NCBI RefSeq assembly: GCF_013426915.1
Contig: NZ_AP023180.1
Coordinates: 124,001-188,000, forward strand
Origin: Paraburkholderia sp. PGU19
GTDB lineage: Bacteria > Pseudomonadota > Gammaproteobacteria > Burkholderiales > Burkholderiaceae
Length of the DNA: 64,000 bases
Reading direction: 5' to 3'
The translations under genes were made by a program, and so were the position numbers. The notes below the pieces were generated by a model. The model searched no databases. It saw only the letters and a program-made list of their open reading frames with translations, and was not told the DNA's origin. Below are positions 36,799 through 47,815 of the stretch, in pieces (positions within the stretch are counted from its first letter, which is position 1; each line of letters opens with the position of its first letter).

Positions 36799-38340
36799 TC
36801 AATCCGTGCGCTGCGCAGATGTTGCCGCGCACGCCTCTTGCAGCTTCGAACGGGTCGCGTTCGTCATCGCGCCGAACGTCACGAAGCTCGCCGCCGCGAG
36901 CAGCCACGCGCCCACGCCTCCATACAGCATCACCCAGCCAAAGCCATGCACGAGCGCATCGTGCGCGATCGTGCCGTCGAGCGCGACGACATGGCCCGCC
37001 GCAATTGCAGCGCTTGTCGCGTGAATCTGCGCGGTGTCCTGCGCGCCTGACCACGCGCGCGAGAGAGACGCGGCGACGCCCGCCACCAGCACGAACCCCA
37101 TCAACGCGATATTGATGGCGAGCGAGATCATCCGCGCGCTCATGTCGATGCCCGAGGCCATGCCGGCGCGTGCCGTCGACACCGCGCCCGTCGTCGTGTT
37201 CGTCACGGTCGTGTTGGTGAGGCCGAGTCCGACGCCGGCGATCACGCAGCCGGGCAGCATCGTCATCCAGCTGGCGTGCTCCGCACCGCTGCCGATACGC
37301 ATCAGCATGAAGCCGAAGCCAATCGTGAAGAGCCCGCCGGGAATCACGAAGCCCGGCTGATAGCGATGCGCGAGACGTTCCGCGACGGGCGGCACGACCA
37401 GCGTAGGCAGCGTGTAGGCGAGCAGCGCGAGCCCCGCGTGCAGGTCGTCATAACCGAGCGCGTTATGAAAGTAGACGGGCAGATAGATCATGAAAGGCCA
37501 GAAGCTGAAATTCATCGCAGCCGATCCGATCAGCGCGCCCGAAAACTTGCGGATGCGAAACACGGAGAAGTCGAACATCGGATGCGCGCTCCTGTTCTCG
37601 GCGACGAAGAACGCGATCAGGCAGAGCGCGCTCGCTGCGACGATGCCGAGTGCGGGCAGGCTCGCGAAGCCGAAGTCCGCGCCCTGCGTGATGTAGAAGG
37701 CGACGCCGAACACGGCGAGCGACAAGGTCACGACGCCCGCGATATCGAGCTTCTGCGCATGTGGATCGCGCGATTCACTGACGCCGCTGATGGCGAGCGC
37801 GATCGTCGCGAGCGCCAGCGGCGCGTGCACGAGAAACACCCACTGCCAGCCGGTCAGCGCGACCGTCGCGCTGCCGATGATCGGCCCGAATCCCAGTCCG
37901 ATGCCGAAGATGATGCCCCACGCGGCGAACGCCTTGACGCGCTCGTGTCCCTGCTGGAACTGATGCGACAGCACGGCGACCTGGCAGATCAGCATCGCGC
38001 CGCCGCTCGCGCCTTGCAGGAAGCGGCCCGCGATCAGCACGGCCATGTTCGACGCCAGCCCGCACAGCAGCGACGTAATCCCGAACAGCGCAATGCTGAC
38101 GACGAACACACGCTTGCGGCCGAAGCGGTCCGCGAGCGTGCCCGTCGCCATCAGGACCGTCGTGCAGGCAATCGTGTACGCGTTCATGACCCACTGCATG
38201 TCCTTGAAATCGCCGTGCAGCAGATGTTCAAGTGTCGGCAGGATGGCGGGGACGCTGGAAATCTCGAGCCCGAACATCAACGACGAAAGGCAGGCGGCGA
38301 GCAGCGCAAGGGTGTTTTTGCGCGGACGAAGAAGCTGCAT
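36799..38340 (-). CDS. MFS transporter, DHA2/EmrB-like 14-TM
   Basis: 513 aa with 14 predicted transmembrane segments. Motif A is LADRFGRKRVFVVSIALFG and motif C-like GIGFGPIIGS... appears as GLGFGPIIGSATVALTGWQWVFLVHAP. Export of drugs or organic compounds by proton antiport is likely. It is divergent from the LysR gene at 38453 with a palindrome between them, so that LysR protein probably controls it. Confidence 0.85.
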   Translation of the reverse strand: MQLLRPRKNTLALLAACLSSLMFGLEISSVPAILPTLEHLLHGDFKDMQWVMNAYTIACTTVLMATGTLADRFGRKRVFVVSIALFGITSLLCGLASNMAVLIAGRFLQGASGGAMLICQVAVLSHQFQQGHERVKAFAAWGIIFGIGLGFGPIIGSATVALTGWQWVFLVHAPLALATIALAISGVSESRDPHAQKLDIAGVVTLSLAVFGVAFYITQGADFGFASLPALGIVAASALCLIAFFVAENRSAHPMFDFSVFRIRKFSGALIGSAAMNFSFWPFMIYLPVYFHNALGYDDLHAGLALLAYTLPTLVVPPVAERLAHRYQPGFVIPGGLFTIGFGFMLMRIGSGAEHASWMTMLPGCVIAGVGLGLTNTTVTNTTTGAVSTARAGMASGIDMSARMISLAINIALMGFVLVAGVAASLSRAWSGAQDTAQIHATSAAIAAGHVVALDGTIAHDALVHGFGWVMLYGGVGAWLLAAASFVTFGAMTNATRSKLQEACAATSAQRTD

Positions 38341-38378
38341 GACGTGAATCCCGTTGCGGTAGATGAACGGCTAATATA

Positions 38379-38397
38379 TCGGGAATATGAGTCCCGA
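38379..38397. promoter_or_regulatory. inverted repeat between the MFS and LysR genes
   Basis: TCGGGA (38379-38384) and TCCCGA (38392-38397) flank a 7-bp spacer; a GGGAATTC-like start follows. Position between divergent genes and T-N11-A geometry fit a LysR site. Confidence 0.5.
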
Positions 38398-38452
38398 TTG
38401 ACGAGGTGAATTCCCATGAATGTGGCCAAAAAAGAACCAATCAGGTGGCGCA

Positions 38453-39358
38453 ATGACTGATCGCCTGGATGGCGTGGCGACCTTCGTGCAGGTCGTCGAG
38501 GCGGGCAGCTTCGCGCTGGCGGCCGAACGACTGAACCTGACGCGCTCGGCTGTCGGCAAGGTGATTGCGCGCCTGGAGACGCGGCTCGGCGTGCGTCTGA
38601 TCCATCGCACGACGCGCAGCCAGAGCCTCACGGAAGACGGCCAGGCGTACTACGAGCGCTGCGTGCGCGCGCTCGCCGAACTCGAAGCGGCCGAGGCCGA
38701 ACTCGAAGGCGGACGGCGCGCGCCACGCGGGCGGCTGCGCGTGAGCTTGCCGCTCGCGTTCGGTCAACTGTGCGTCGCGCCCGTGCTGATGAATCTGGCG
38801 CGCCGCCATCCGAAACTGCAGATCGACATGTCGTTCAGCGACCGCATGGTCGATCTCGTCGAAGAAGGCTTCGATCTCGCCGTGCGGATCGGCGAGTTGC
38901 GCGACAGCACGAGTCTCGCCGCGCGGCGCCTGGGCGTGCAGTACACGAGCATCGGCGCGGCGCCGTCGTATCTCGCACGGCACGGCATGCCCGTCTCGCT
39001 CGACGAGATGGATGGGCGTGACGGCATCGTGTACGCGCGTGGCGGCGCGCTCGTGCCTTGGGATTTGCACGACGAGGCAGGGCAGGTAAAGCGCGTGAAG
39101 ATCAACCCGCAACTGAGCATGGACGACGTGCAGGCGATTGCCGCGGCGGCGATCGCGGGCTTTGGGCTCACGCGCATTCCGTCATGGCTGCTCGCGCGCT
39201 ATGTGAAGTCGGGCGAACTCGTGCTGGTCAAGGGACGCTGCAGTTTGCCGCCGCAGGAGATCAATGTCGTGTGGCCGCAAACGCGCTATATGGCGTCGAA
39301 AGTGCGTTGCGCGATCGACGCGCTCGTCGCCGGGATTCCCGCGCTGGTCGACGAATGA
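38453..39358 (+). CDS. LysR family transcriptional regulator
   Basis: 301 aa from ATG 38453 with CAGGTGG upstream. Residues 1-60 are the winged helix (MTDRLDGVATFVQVVEAGSFALAAERLNLTRSAVGKVIARLE), residues 90-295 the effector domain (PRGRLRVSLPLAFGQLCVAP). This is the CrgA/YafC-like branch. Divergent from the DHA2 exporter, which is the likely target. Confidence 0.9.
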   Translation: MTDRLDGVATFVQVVEAGSFALAAERLNLTRSAVGKVIARLETRLGVRLIHRTTRSQSLTEDGQAYYERCVRALAELEAAEAELEGGRRAPRGRLRVSLPLAFGQLCVAPVLMNLARRHPKLQIDMSFSDRMVDLVEEGFDLAVRIGELRDSTSLAARRLGVQYTSIGAAPSYLARHGMPVSLDEMDGRDGIVYARGGALVPWDLHDEAGQVKRVKINPQLSMDDVQAIAAAAIAGFGLTRIPSWLLARYVKSGELVLVKGRCSLPPQEINVVWPQTRYMASKVRCAIDALVAGIPALVDE

Positions 39359-39364
39359 CGACGA

Positions 39365-39391
39365 CCGCTTCGCAGGTTCGATGCGAAGCGG
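39365..39391. terminator. hairpin between convergent LysR and PRC-barrel genes
   Basis: CCGCTTCGCA (39365-39374) pairs perfectly with TGCGAAGCGG (39382-39391). It could serve both genes; no T-run follows. Confidence 0.5.
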
Positions 39392-39406
39392 CCGAAGGAT
39401 TGATGC

Positions 39407-39808
39407 TCAGTCCGGTGCGTACTTGAACTCGGGCAACGCTTCGAGCGACGACTTGGTCGCCTCCGGCATCGTCACCTGTTTGGCGGTGATCTGCAGATCG
39501 CTAAATGGCACGGCGACGTAGTGCTTGCCCATGCCGAGAAAGCCGCCCACCGACAGAATCGCGAACGCGGTGTGATCGGACGGCGAAACGATCAGATCGT
39601 CGATGGTGCCGATCTTGTCCTTGTCGCGGTTATAAACGCTCGTTCCCGCGAGCTTCGAGGCGCGAAAGCCGCTGCCCGTCTGCATGACTTCCGTGCGGCG
39701 CTCGGTGACCGATTGCGGCGCGCCTTGCGCGAGTGCCGTTGTCGAGATGAGCGCGGCCAGCAAGCTCGCGACGCCCATCTGGCATGTTCTGTTGAATACG
39801 TGTTGCAC
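39407..39808 (-). CDS. secreted PRC-barrel domain protein
   Basis: 133 aa with a signal peptide (LLAALISTTALAQ, cleavage near residue 28). The PRC barrel spans about residues 48-115 (SKLAGTSVYNRDKDKIGTIDDLIV, then GGFLGMGKHYVAVPFSDL). It shares the GGFLGMG turn with the cytoplasmic PRC protein at 8858. Function is unknown, with a periplasmic location predicted. Its ATG is preceded by GGAGGGAGGATCATC, a strong ribosome-binding site. Confidence 0.8.
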   Translation of the reverse strand: MQHVFNRTCQMGVASLLAALISTTALAQGAPQSVTERRTEVMQTGSGFRASKLAGTSVYNRDKDKIGTIDDLIVSPSDHTAFAILSVGGFLGMGKHYVAVPFSDLQITAKQVTMPEATKSSLEALPEFKYAPD

Positions 39809-39859
39809 GATGATCCTCCCTCCCTGGCATTCGATGTTGTTGACGAACGGCGCCTGTTT

Positions 39860-40015
39860 CTAAGGCTTGTCGTCCTCGTAATCGGGGTTGACGTCGGGAT
39901 CGGGCGGTGGCGCGTCCGGGTCCTGCGACGGACCGAGGTCGGGCAGATCGGTCTGCACGACGTCGGACTGGTCGGGGCGGATCGGATTGTCGCCTTCGTT
40001 GGGCGTGGTTGACAT
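39860..40015 (-). CDS. small acidic, proline-rich protein
   Basis: 51 aa from ATG 40015, with a strong AAGGAGG 8 bp upstream. The chain is rich in Asp and Pro (DLGPSQDPDAPPPDPDVNPD) and has no hydrophobic core, so it is probably unstructured. No family is recognised. The good ribosome-binding site and start argue for a real gene. It lies between the PRC-barrel and TetR genes on the same strand. Confidence 0.6.
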   Translation of the reverse strand: MSTTPNEGDNPIRPDQSDVVQTDLPDLGPSQDPDAPPPDPDVNPDYEDDKP

Positions 40016-40101
40016 GGCCGGGCCTCCTTGGGTTACGTTGCTGGCATCAACGTCGTCAGCAAGTTGCGCACCCGGCCGGGCGCTCGGCGCTATGTGAAGG
40101 C

Positions 40102-40878
40102 TCAGGCGTCTTCGCCCGTATTGATACGTTCGGGCGCCGCCTGCTTCGCATTCTGCTGATGCGCGGCTTCCGCTTCCGCCAGGCGGCGCGCCGCTTCGCC
40201 CACTTCCTGGCGGAACTGCACGAGCGCGCTGAGCGACGCGTCGGGCGGCTGCAACGCGGACCACAGCACGTCGATCAGGCGGTCTGCCGTGGCGTCGATA
40301 TCGGTGCGGCGATTGCCGAGCGTCGCGTCCCACAGCACGTGTTCCATCGGGCCGAAGACGAGCGAGCGCAGCAGGCGCAGCGGTACGTCCGAGCGGATCT
40401 GGCCCGTCTGCTGGCCGTGCGACAGCACGCGCATCAGCGGCGCGGTGTAGCGGCGCTGCAAGCCCGTCAGTTCTTCGCTGAGCTCGTGCTGACGCGTGCG
40501 GCCTTCCGACAGCACGAGCGCGCACAATCCCGTGCCGTTGACCAGCATCAGCCGCAAATGCGTGCGCACGATGAACGCAAACTGCTGGCGGATGCTGCCG
40601 TCGCGCGGCAGGCCCGACTCGATGGCTTCGATGATCTCGTCGTACCAGTCGCCGATCACGCGCGCGCACAGTTCGCGCTTGCCGCGAAAGTAGCTGAACA
40701 CCGTGGCCTCGGAAATGCCGAGCCGTTGCGCGATCTCCGCCGTCGTCGCGCGTTCGTAGCCTTTTTCGGAAAAGACGTCGCGGCCCGCCTGAAGAATCTC
40801 CTTCACGCGTTGCTGCGACTTACGGCCTGCCGGCTGGCGGCGCGACCCCGACACCTCGGCCCTTGCTACGCCCATCAT
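40102..40878 (-). CDS. TetR family regulator, likely of the liu operon
   Basis: 258 aa (ATG 40878; a second ATG directly follows). Residues 20-70 form the TetR helix-turn-helix (VKEILQAGRDVFSEKGYERATTAEIAQRLGISEATVFSYFRGKRELC). A C-terminal 40 residues is charged and less typical. A TetR-type regulator of branched-chain amino acid degradation (LiuQ) has been described in beta-proteobacteria, and this gene is divergent from liuA with a perfect palindrome in between, so the same role is likely. Confidence 0.8.
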   Translation of the reverse strand: MMGVARAEVSGSRRQPAGRKSQQRVKEILQAGRDVFSEKGYERATTAEIAQRLGISEATVFSYFRGKRELCARVIGDWYDEIIEAIESGLPRDGSIRQQFAFIVRTHLRLMLVNGTGLCALVLSEGRTRQHELSEELTGLQRRYTAPLMRVLSHGQQTGQIRSDVPLRLLRSLVFGPMEHVLWDATLGNRRTDIDATADRLIDVLWSALQPPDASLSALVQFRQEVGEAARRLAEAEAAHQQNAKQAAPERINTGEDA

Positions 40879-40962
40879 ATGAGTCCAGTTCAGATTTCGG
40901 AGCGGAAAGGCTCCGTTGCGGCCGATACTACCACGCTGTCAGCCCATTCAGCGTGTACTTCA

Positions 40963-40993
40963 CGGTATTTTTGAGTGACACTCAAAAATACCG
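40963..40993. promoter_or_regulatory. perfect 15-1-15 palindrome, likely operator of the TetR regulator
   Basis: CGGTATTTTTGAGTG (40963-40977), a central A and CACTCAAAAATACCG (40979-40993) form a perfect 31-bp inverted repeat between the regulator and liuA, directly adjacent to the -35 box of the liuA promoter. Confidence 0.8.
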
Positions 40994-40994
40994 G

Positions 40995-41023
40995 TTGACG
41001 CTTACGTAAATCTGGAGTGAAAT
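40995..41023 (+). promoter_or_regulatory. sigma-70-type promoter of the liu operon
   Basis: TTGACG (40995-41000) and TGAAAT (41018-41023) with a 17-bp spacer. The operator ends one base before the -35 box, so bound repressor would block RNA polymerase. A TTACGTAA palindrome lies in the spacer (41002-41009). The rest of the leader to 41189 contains no gene. Confidence 0.6.
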
Positions 41024-41189
41024 GCGCTCTGTACTGCCGAGCAGCCGCCCATGTCGAATGAATGACGATGGAAGCCAAGCGCGCGGCGAACCAGCCGGCT
41101 GAGTCCGGCTCAGAAAAATTGCCTGATGCGAGGCGCGCTGCACGCCATGACACGCGTGACCCGCCCGCCACGAACTCCTGGAGACACAC

Positions 41190-42371
41190 ATGAGCAACTT
41201 GCCCGGTATGCAGTTCCCGCTTGGTGAAGAGATCGAGATGCTGCGCGACAGCCTCGCGTCGTTTGCGGCGAAGGAGATCGCGCCGCGTGCGGGAGAAATC
41301 GACCGCACGGACCAGTTCCCGATGGACCTGTGGAAGAAATTCGGTGATCTGGGCGTGCTCGGCATGACGGTTTCCGAAGAATACGGCGGCGCGAACATGG
41401 GCTACACCGCGCACATGGTCGCGATGGAAGAAATCTCGCGCGCGTCGGCGTCCGTCGGTCTCTCGTATGGTGCGCACTCGAACCTGTGCGTGAACCAGAT
41501 TCACCGCAACGGCAATGCTGCGCAAAAAGAGAAGTACCTGCCGAAGCTGGTGTCGGGTGAACATGTCGGCGCGCTGGCGATGAGCGAGCCGAACGCCGGC
41601 TCGGACGTGGTCAGCATGAAGCTGCGCGCCGAGAAGAAGGGCGACCGCTACGTGCTGAACGGCACGAAGATGTGGATCACGAATGGCCCGGACTGCGACA
41701 CGCTCGTCGTCTACGCGAAGACGGATATCGAAGCCGGTCCGCGCGGCATCACGGCGTTCATCGTCGAGAAGGGCATGAAGGGCTTTTCCGTCGCGCAGAA
41801 GCTCGACAAGCTCGGCATGCGCGGCTCGCATACGGGCGAACTGGTGTTCGAGAACGTTGAAGTGCCGGAAGAGAACATCCTCGGTGAACTGAACGGCGGC
41901 GTGAAGGTGCTGATGAGCGGTCTCGACTATGAGCGCGCCGTACTCGCGGGAGGCCCGACGGGCATCATGATGGCGGTGATGGATGCCGTCGTGCCGTACA
42001 TTCACGACCGCAAGCAGTTTGGTCAGTCGATCGGCGAGTTCCAGCTGATCCAGGGCAAGGTTGCCGATCTATACACCACGTTGCAGGCGTGCCGCGCGTA
42101 TCTGTACGCGGTTGGCCGTCAACTCGACACGATCGGCACGGCGCACGTGCGCCAGGTGCGCAAGGACTGCGCGGGCGTGATTCTCTACACGGCGGAAAAG
42201 GCCACGTGGATGGCGGGCGAGGCGATCCAGATTCTCGGCGGCAATGGTTATATCAACGAGTATCCCGTCGGGCGTCTGTGGCGCGATGCGAAGCTCTATG
42301 AAATCGGCGCGGGTACGAGCGAAATCCGCCGCATGCTGATCGGCCGCGAGCTGTTTGCGGAAACGATGTAA
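41190..42371 (+). CDS. liuA: isovaleryl-CoA dehydrogenase
   Basis: 393 aa, start ATG after CTGGAGA. Acyl-CoA dehydrogenase fold: N-terminal helices ([26 protein letters not shown]), beta domain ([11 protein letters not shown]), C-terminal helices with the FAD motif ([22 protein letters not shown]). The catalytic base position of isovaleryl-CoA dehydrogenase (Glu within the GLDYERAVL segment) is present, distinguishing it from short-chain enzymes. It converts isovaleryl-CoA to 3-methylcrotonyl-CoA in leucine degradation, passing electrons to ETF. First gene of the liu operon. Confidence 0.95.
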   Translation: MSNLPGMQFPLGEEIEMLRDSLASFAAKEIAPRAGEIDRTDQFPMDLWKKFGDLGVLGMTVSEEYGGANMGYTAHMVAMEEISRASASVGLSYGAHSNLCVNQIHRNGNAAQKEKYLPKLVSGEHVGALAMSEPNAGSDVVSMKLRAEKKGDRYVLNGTKMWITNGPDCDTLVVYAKTDIEAGPRGITAFIVEKGMKGFSVAQKLDKLGMRGSHTGELVFENVEVPEENILGELNGGVKVLMSGLDYERAVLAGGPTGIMMAVMDAVVPYIHDRKQFGQSIGEFQLIQGKVADLYTTLQACRAYLYAVGRQLDTIGTAHVRQVRKDCAGVILYTAEKATWMAGEAIQILGGNGYINEYPVGRLWRDAKLYEIGAGTSEIRRMLIGRELFAETM

Positions 42372-42390
42372 GAGCTACGGAAAACACAAC

Positions 42391-43998
42391 ATGCCGATCA
42401 TCGAATCGAAGTTGAACCCGCGCTCCGACGATTTCCGCACCAACACGGCCGCGCTCGAAGCGCTCGTCGAAGATCTCAAGGCGAAGATCAGCAAGCTCGC
42501 GCTGGGCGGCGGTCCCGCCGCGCGCGACAAGCACGTGTCGCGCGGCAAGTTGCTGCCGCGCGATCGCATCGCGCAACTGCTCGATCCAGGCACGCCGTTT
42601 CTCGAACTGTCGCAACTCGCCGCATTCGGCATGTATCACGACGACGCGCCGGGCGCGGGCGTGATTACGGGCATCGGGCGGATTGCGGGCCAGGAGTGCG
42701 TGATCGTCTGCAACGACGCGACGGTGAAGGGCGGTACCTACTACCCGGTGACCGTGAAGAAGCACGTGCGCGCGCAGGAAATCGCCGAAGAAAACCACTT
42801 GCCCTGCGTGTATCTCGTCGATTCGGGCGGCGCGAACCTGCCGAATCAGGACGAAGTGTTCCCCGACCGCGATCACTTCGGCCGCATCTTCTACAACCAG
42901 GCGAACCTGTCGGCGCAAGGCATTCCGCAGATTGCCGTCGTGATGGGCTCGTGCACGGCGGGCGGCGCGTATGTGCCCGCGATGAGCGACGAGTCGATCA
43001 TCGTCAAGAATCAAGGCACGATCTTTCTGGGCGGCCCGCCGCTCGTCAAGGCGGCGACGGGCGAAGAGGTCAGCGCGGAAGATCTGGGCGGCGGCGACGT
43101 GCACACGCGTCTGTCGGGTGTCGTCGATCATCTCGCGCAAAACGATGCGCACGCGCTGGCGATTGCGCGCAGCATCGTCGGCAATCTGAACCGGCGCAAG
43201 GACGTGCCCGTCACGATGCAGGAACCGAAGCCGCCGCGCTACGATGTGAAGAGCATCTACGGCGTGATTCCCGTCGATACGCGCAAGCCTTTCGATATCC
43301 GCGAAGTGATCGCGCGTATCGTCGACGATTCCGCGTTCGATGAATTCAAGGCGCGCTACGGCACGACGCTCGTGTGCGGCTTCGCGCATATCTGGGGTCA
43401 TCCCGTCGGTATCGTCGCGAACAACGGCATTCTGTTTTCCGAGTCGGCGTTGAAGGGCGCGCACTTCATCGAACTGTGCGCGCAGCGCAAGATACCTCTC
43501 GTGTTCCTGCAGAACATCACGGGCTTCATGGTGGGCCGCAAGTACGAGAACGAAGGCATCGCGCGCAACGGCGCGAAGATGGTGACGGCCGTCGCGACCG
43601 CGAAGGTGCCGAAGTTCACGGTGATCATCGGCGGTTCGTTCGGCGCGGGCAATTACGGCATGTGCGGCCGCGCGTATTCGCCGCGTTTCCTGTGGATGTG
43701 GCCGAACGCGCGCATCTCCGTGATGGGCGGCGAGCAGGCGGCTTCCGTGCTCGCCACCGTCAAGCGCGACGGTATCGAAGGCAAGGGCGGCACGTGGACG
43801 GCCGAGCAGGAAGAGGCGTTCAAGCAGCCGATCCGCGAGCAATACGAGCATCAGGGGCATCCGTATTACGCGAGCGCCCGCTTGTGGGATGACGGCGTGA
43901 TCGATCCTGCGCAGACGCGCGACGTGCTCGGCCTCGGCCTGTCGGCGGCGATGAATGCGCCGATCGAAGACACGCGCTTCGGCGTGTTCCGCATGTAA
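42391..43998 (+). CDS. liuB: methylcrotonyl-CoA carboxylase, carboxyltransferase (beta) subunit
   Basis: 535 aa from ATG 42391. Two crotonase-like carboxyltransferase halves: N-lobe with [30 protein letters not shown] and C-lobe with [17 protein letters not shown] and [13 protein letters not shown]. This is the beta subunit of 3-methylcrotonyl-CoA carboxylase, which moves CO2 from biotin to the substrate to give 3-methylglutaconyl-CoA. 19 bp after liuA. Confidence 0.95.
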   Translation: MPIIESKLNPRSDDFRTNTAALEALVEDLKAKISKLALGGGPAARDKHVSRGKLLPRDRIAQLLDPGTPFLELSQLAAFGMYHDDAPGAGVITGIGRIAGQECVIVCNDATVKGGTYYPVTVKKHVRAQEIAEENHLPCVYLVDSGGANLPNQDEVFPDRDHFGRIFYNQANLSAQGIPQIAVVMGSCTAGGAYVPAMSDESIIVKNQGTIFLGGPPLVKAATGEEVSAEDLGGGDVHTRLSGVVDHLAQNDAHALAIARSIVGNLNRRKDVPVTMQEPKPPRYDVKSIYGVIPVDTRKPFDIREVIARIVDDSAFDEFKARYGTTLVCGFAHIWGHPVGIVANNGILFSESALKGAHFIELCAQRKIPLVFLQNITGFMVGRKYENEGIARNGAKMVTAVATAKVPKFTVIIGGSFGAGNYGMCGRAYSPRFLWMWPNARISVMGGEQAASVLATVKRDGIEGKGGTWTAEQEEAFKQPIREQYEHQGHPYYASARLWDDGVIDPAQTRDVLGLGLSAAMNAPIEDTRFGVFRM

Positions 43999-44026
43999 CG
44001 ACGGCGCAGCGAAAGGAGCTTCGGCC

Positions 44027-44812
44027 ATGCAATACGAAAACCTGACCGTCACATTTGACCAGCAGGTCGCCACCGTCACGCTCAATCGCCCGGACGTGCG
44101 CAACGCGTTCAACGAAGCGATGATCGCGGAAGTCACGTCGGTGTTTCGCGCGCTGAATGAGCGCGACGACGTGCGCGCCGTCGTGCTCGCGGCGAGCGGC
44201 AAGGCGTTCTGCGCAGGCGCGGACCTGAACTGGATGAAGAAGATGGCCGGTTACTCGGACGACGAGAACCGCGCCGACGCGATGCGTCTTGCCGACATGC
44301 TCGTGTCGATCTATCGCTGCAACAAGCCGGTGATCGCGCGCGTGAACGGCGACGCTTACGCGGGCGGCATGGGCCTGATCTCGGCGTGCGATATCGTCGT
44401 CGCCGTGGATAGCGCGAAGTTCTGCCTGTCCGAGGCGCGCCTCGGCCTGATTCCCGCGACGATCGCGCCGTACGTGATCCGCGCGCTCGGCGAGCAGGCA
44501 TCGCGCCGTTACTTCATGACGGCGGAAGCATTCGATTGCGCGACGGCTCATCGCCTGGGCTTCGTCGCCGAAAGCGTGAGCGCTGACAAGCTCGACGAAA
44601 CCGTGCAGCAACTCGCGGCCACGTTGTGCGCGAACGGACCGCAAGCGGTGAAGGCGTGCAAGCAGCTCGTACACGATATCGCGGGCCGCGAAATCAGCGC
44701 GGCGTTGATCGAAGATACTGCCGCGCGCATTGCGAAGACGCGCGCGGGCGCGGAAGGGCGCGAAGGCGTTGCGTCGTTTCTTGAGAAGCGCTCGCCTTCG
44801 TGGCGGGTTTAA
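44027..44812 (+). CDS. liuC: 3-methylglutaconyl-CoA hydratase, enoyl-CoA hydratase family
   Basis: 261 aa from ATG 44027 with AAAGGAG upstream. Crotonase fold with oxyanion-hole motifs (LAASGKAFCAGADLNWMKK and NGDAYAGGMGLISACD). In this operon it should hydrate 3-methylglutaconyl-CoA to HMG-CoA. The start MQYENLTVTFDQQVATVTLNRPDVRNAFN is usual for LiuC. 28 bp after liuB. Confidence 0.9.
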   Translation: MQYENLTVTFDQQVATVTLNRPDVRNAFNEAMIAEVTSVFRALNERDDVRAVVLAASGKAFCAGADLNWMKKMAGYSDDENRADAMRLADMLVSIYRCNKPVIARVNGDAYAGGMGLISACDIVVAVDSAKFCLSEARLGLIPATIAPYVIRALGEQASRRYFMTAEAFDCATAHRLGFVAESVSADKLDETVQQLAATLCANGPQAVKACKQLVHDIAGREISAALIEDTAARIAKTRAGAEGREGVASFLEKRSPSWRV

Positions 44813-44865
44813 CAGCGCGCTTTGAACGTCGCCACGGCACAGAACAACACCCATCGAGACACCTC

Positions 44866-46878
<2,013 letters not shown>

Positions 46879-46899
46879 GGCGCGGGTTTCGAGGAAGCG

Positions 46900-47688
46900 T
46901 CATGCGAGGCGCGCGTAGTTCGCTACGCGCGCCTCGTTTTCCATTTGACGGATGCTGTCGTACGCTTCGGGCGGCAAGCGCGAAAAGCCTTTGAGCTTGA
47001 GCCGTTGCGCGCGCTCGGGTTGTGCTGTGACGGCTTCGTCGAGCGCGTCGCGCAATGCGTTGGCCTGTTCAGGCGCGACATGCGTCGACGCAATCATCGG
47101 CAAGCCCGGCGATGAGCGTGTGTAGCCGATCTCGCGCAAGCTGCCCGTCAGTTCCGGATACGCGTCGCGCGCGAAGGCCATCGTGACGCAATCGATCGCG
47201 GCAACATCCGCGCGATCTTCGGCAATCGCGCGCAGGGAGCCGAGATGCGATCCCGTCTCCAGTGTTGCGCCGAAGAAGCGGCCGTTCTTTGAATGCGGCG
47301 CAACGGTGTGGCGCAATGCGTTATAGCCGCTGTTCGAATCGGTGGCATTGAAGGCGGCGCGTGCGCCGCGACAGGCTTCGATCGAGTCGAACCGGGTACC
47401 ATCGCGCGTGACGAGCACGCTCGAATAGTTCGCGCCCTCGCAGCCGGGTGCATCGAAGCGCGGTGTCGCGATCAACTGCACATGCTCGTGCAGCCCGAGC
47501 ACGTACGGATAGCCGCAGGTCTGCGACAGCAGCAAGTCAGGACGTCGCCAGAACGCGTGCAGGTCGTCCGGTTCGGCGATCGCGGCGCGAGGCTCGACAT
47601 TGCGCAGCACGTCCGCGAGCAGCGCATGCCAGTCGGCGGCGAGCGCGGGCGAGACGTTGTACATCGGCAGGGCGGCGATCTTGTTCAT
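46900..47688 (-). CDS. PhnD-like phosphate/phosphonate-binding-fold protein without signal peptide
   Basis: 262 aa. MNKIAALPMYNVSPAL, SQTCGYPYVLGL, DSNSGYNALRH and DVAAIDCVTMAF follow the type 2 periplasmic-binding fold of the PhnD/PtxB family. There is no signal peptide or lipoprotein motif, so a cytoplasmic location is likely, unlike transporter partners. No permease or ATPase is nearby. It may be a ligand-binding sensor or an enzyme with this fold, but this is inference. Confidence 0.7.
   Translation of the reverse strand: MNKIAALPMYNVSPALAADWHALLADVLRNVEPRAAIAEPDDLHAFWRRPDLLLSQTCGYPYVLGLHEHVQLIATPRFDAPGCEGANYSSVLVTRDGTRFDSIEACRGARAAFNATDSNSGYNALRHTVAPHSKNGRFFGATLETGSHLGSLRAIAEDRADVAAIDCVTMAFARDAYPELTGSLREIGYTRSSPGLPMIASTHVAPEQANALRDALDEAVTAQPERAQRLKLKGFSRLPPEAYDSIRQMENEARVANYARLA
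46905..46941 (+). terminator. liu operon terminator inside the end of the next gene
   Basis: CGAGGCGCGCGTAG (46905-46918) and CTACGCGCGCCTCG (46923-46936) form a perfect 14-bp stem with a TTCG tetraloop, followed by TTTTCC. The hairpin overlaps the last codons of the minus-strand PhnD-like gene. Confidence 0.8.
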
Positions 47689-47815
47689 GCAGGCGATTCT
47701 AAACGCGGATCGGTCTGCGGGCAGCGTGGTTCATCACGCCGATCACCGTGTTGCGCCCATCGTGACAGATTCGACGATGCTGAGCGACGTCGTCGACGAA
47801 ACAGCGCTCGCGCCG

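Noticed and set aside
42253..44202. 649-aa open frame on the minus strand
   Set aside because: Antisense to liuB and liuC; composition is Arg/His/Asp-rich without domains.
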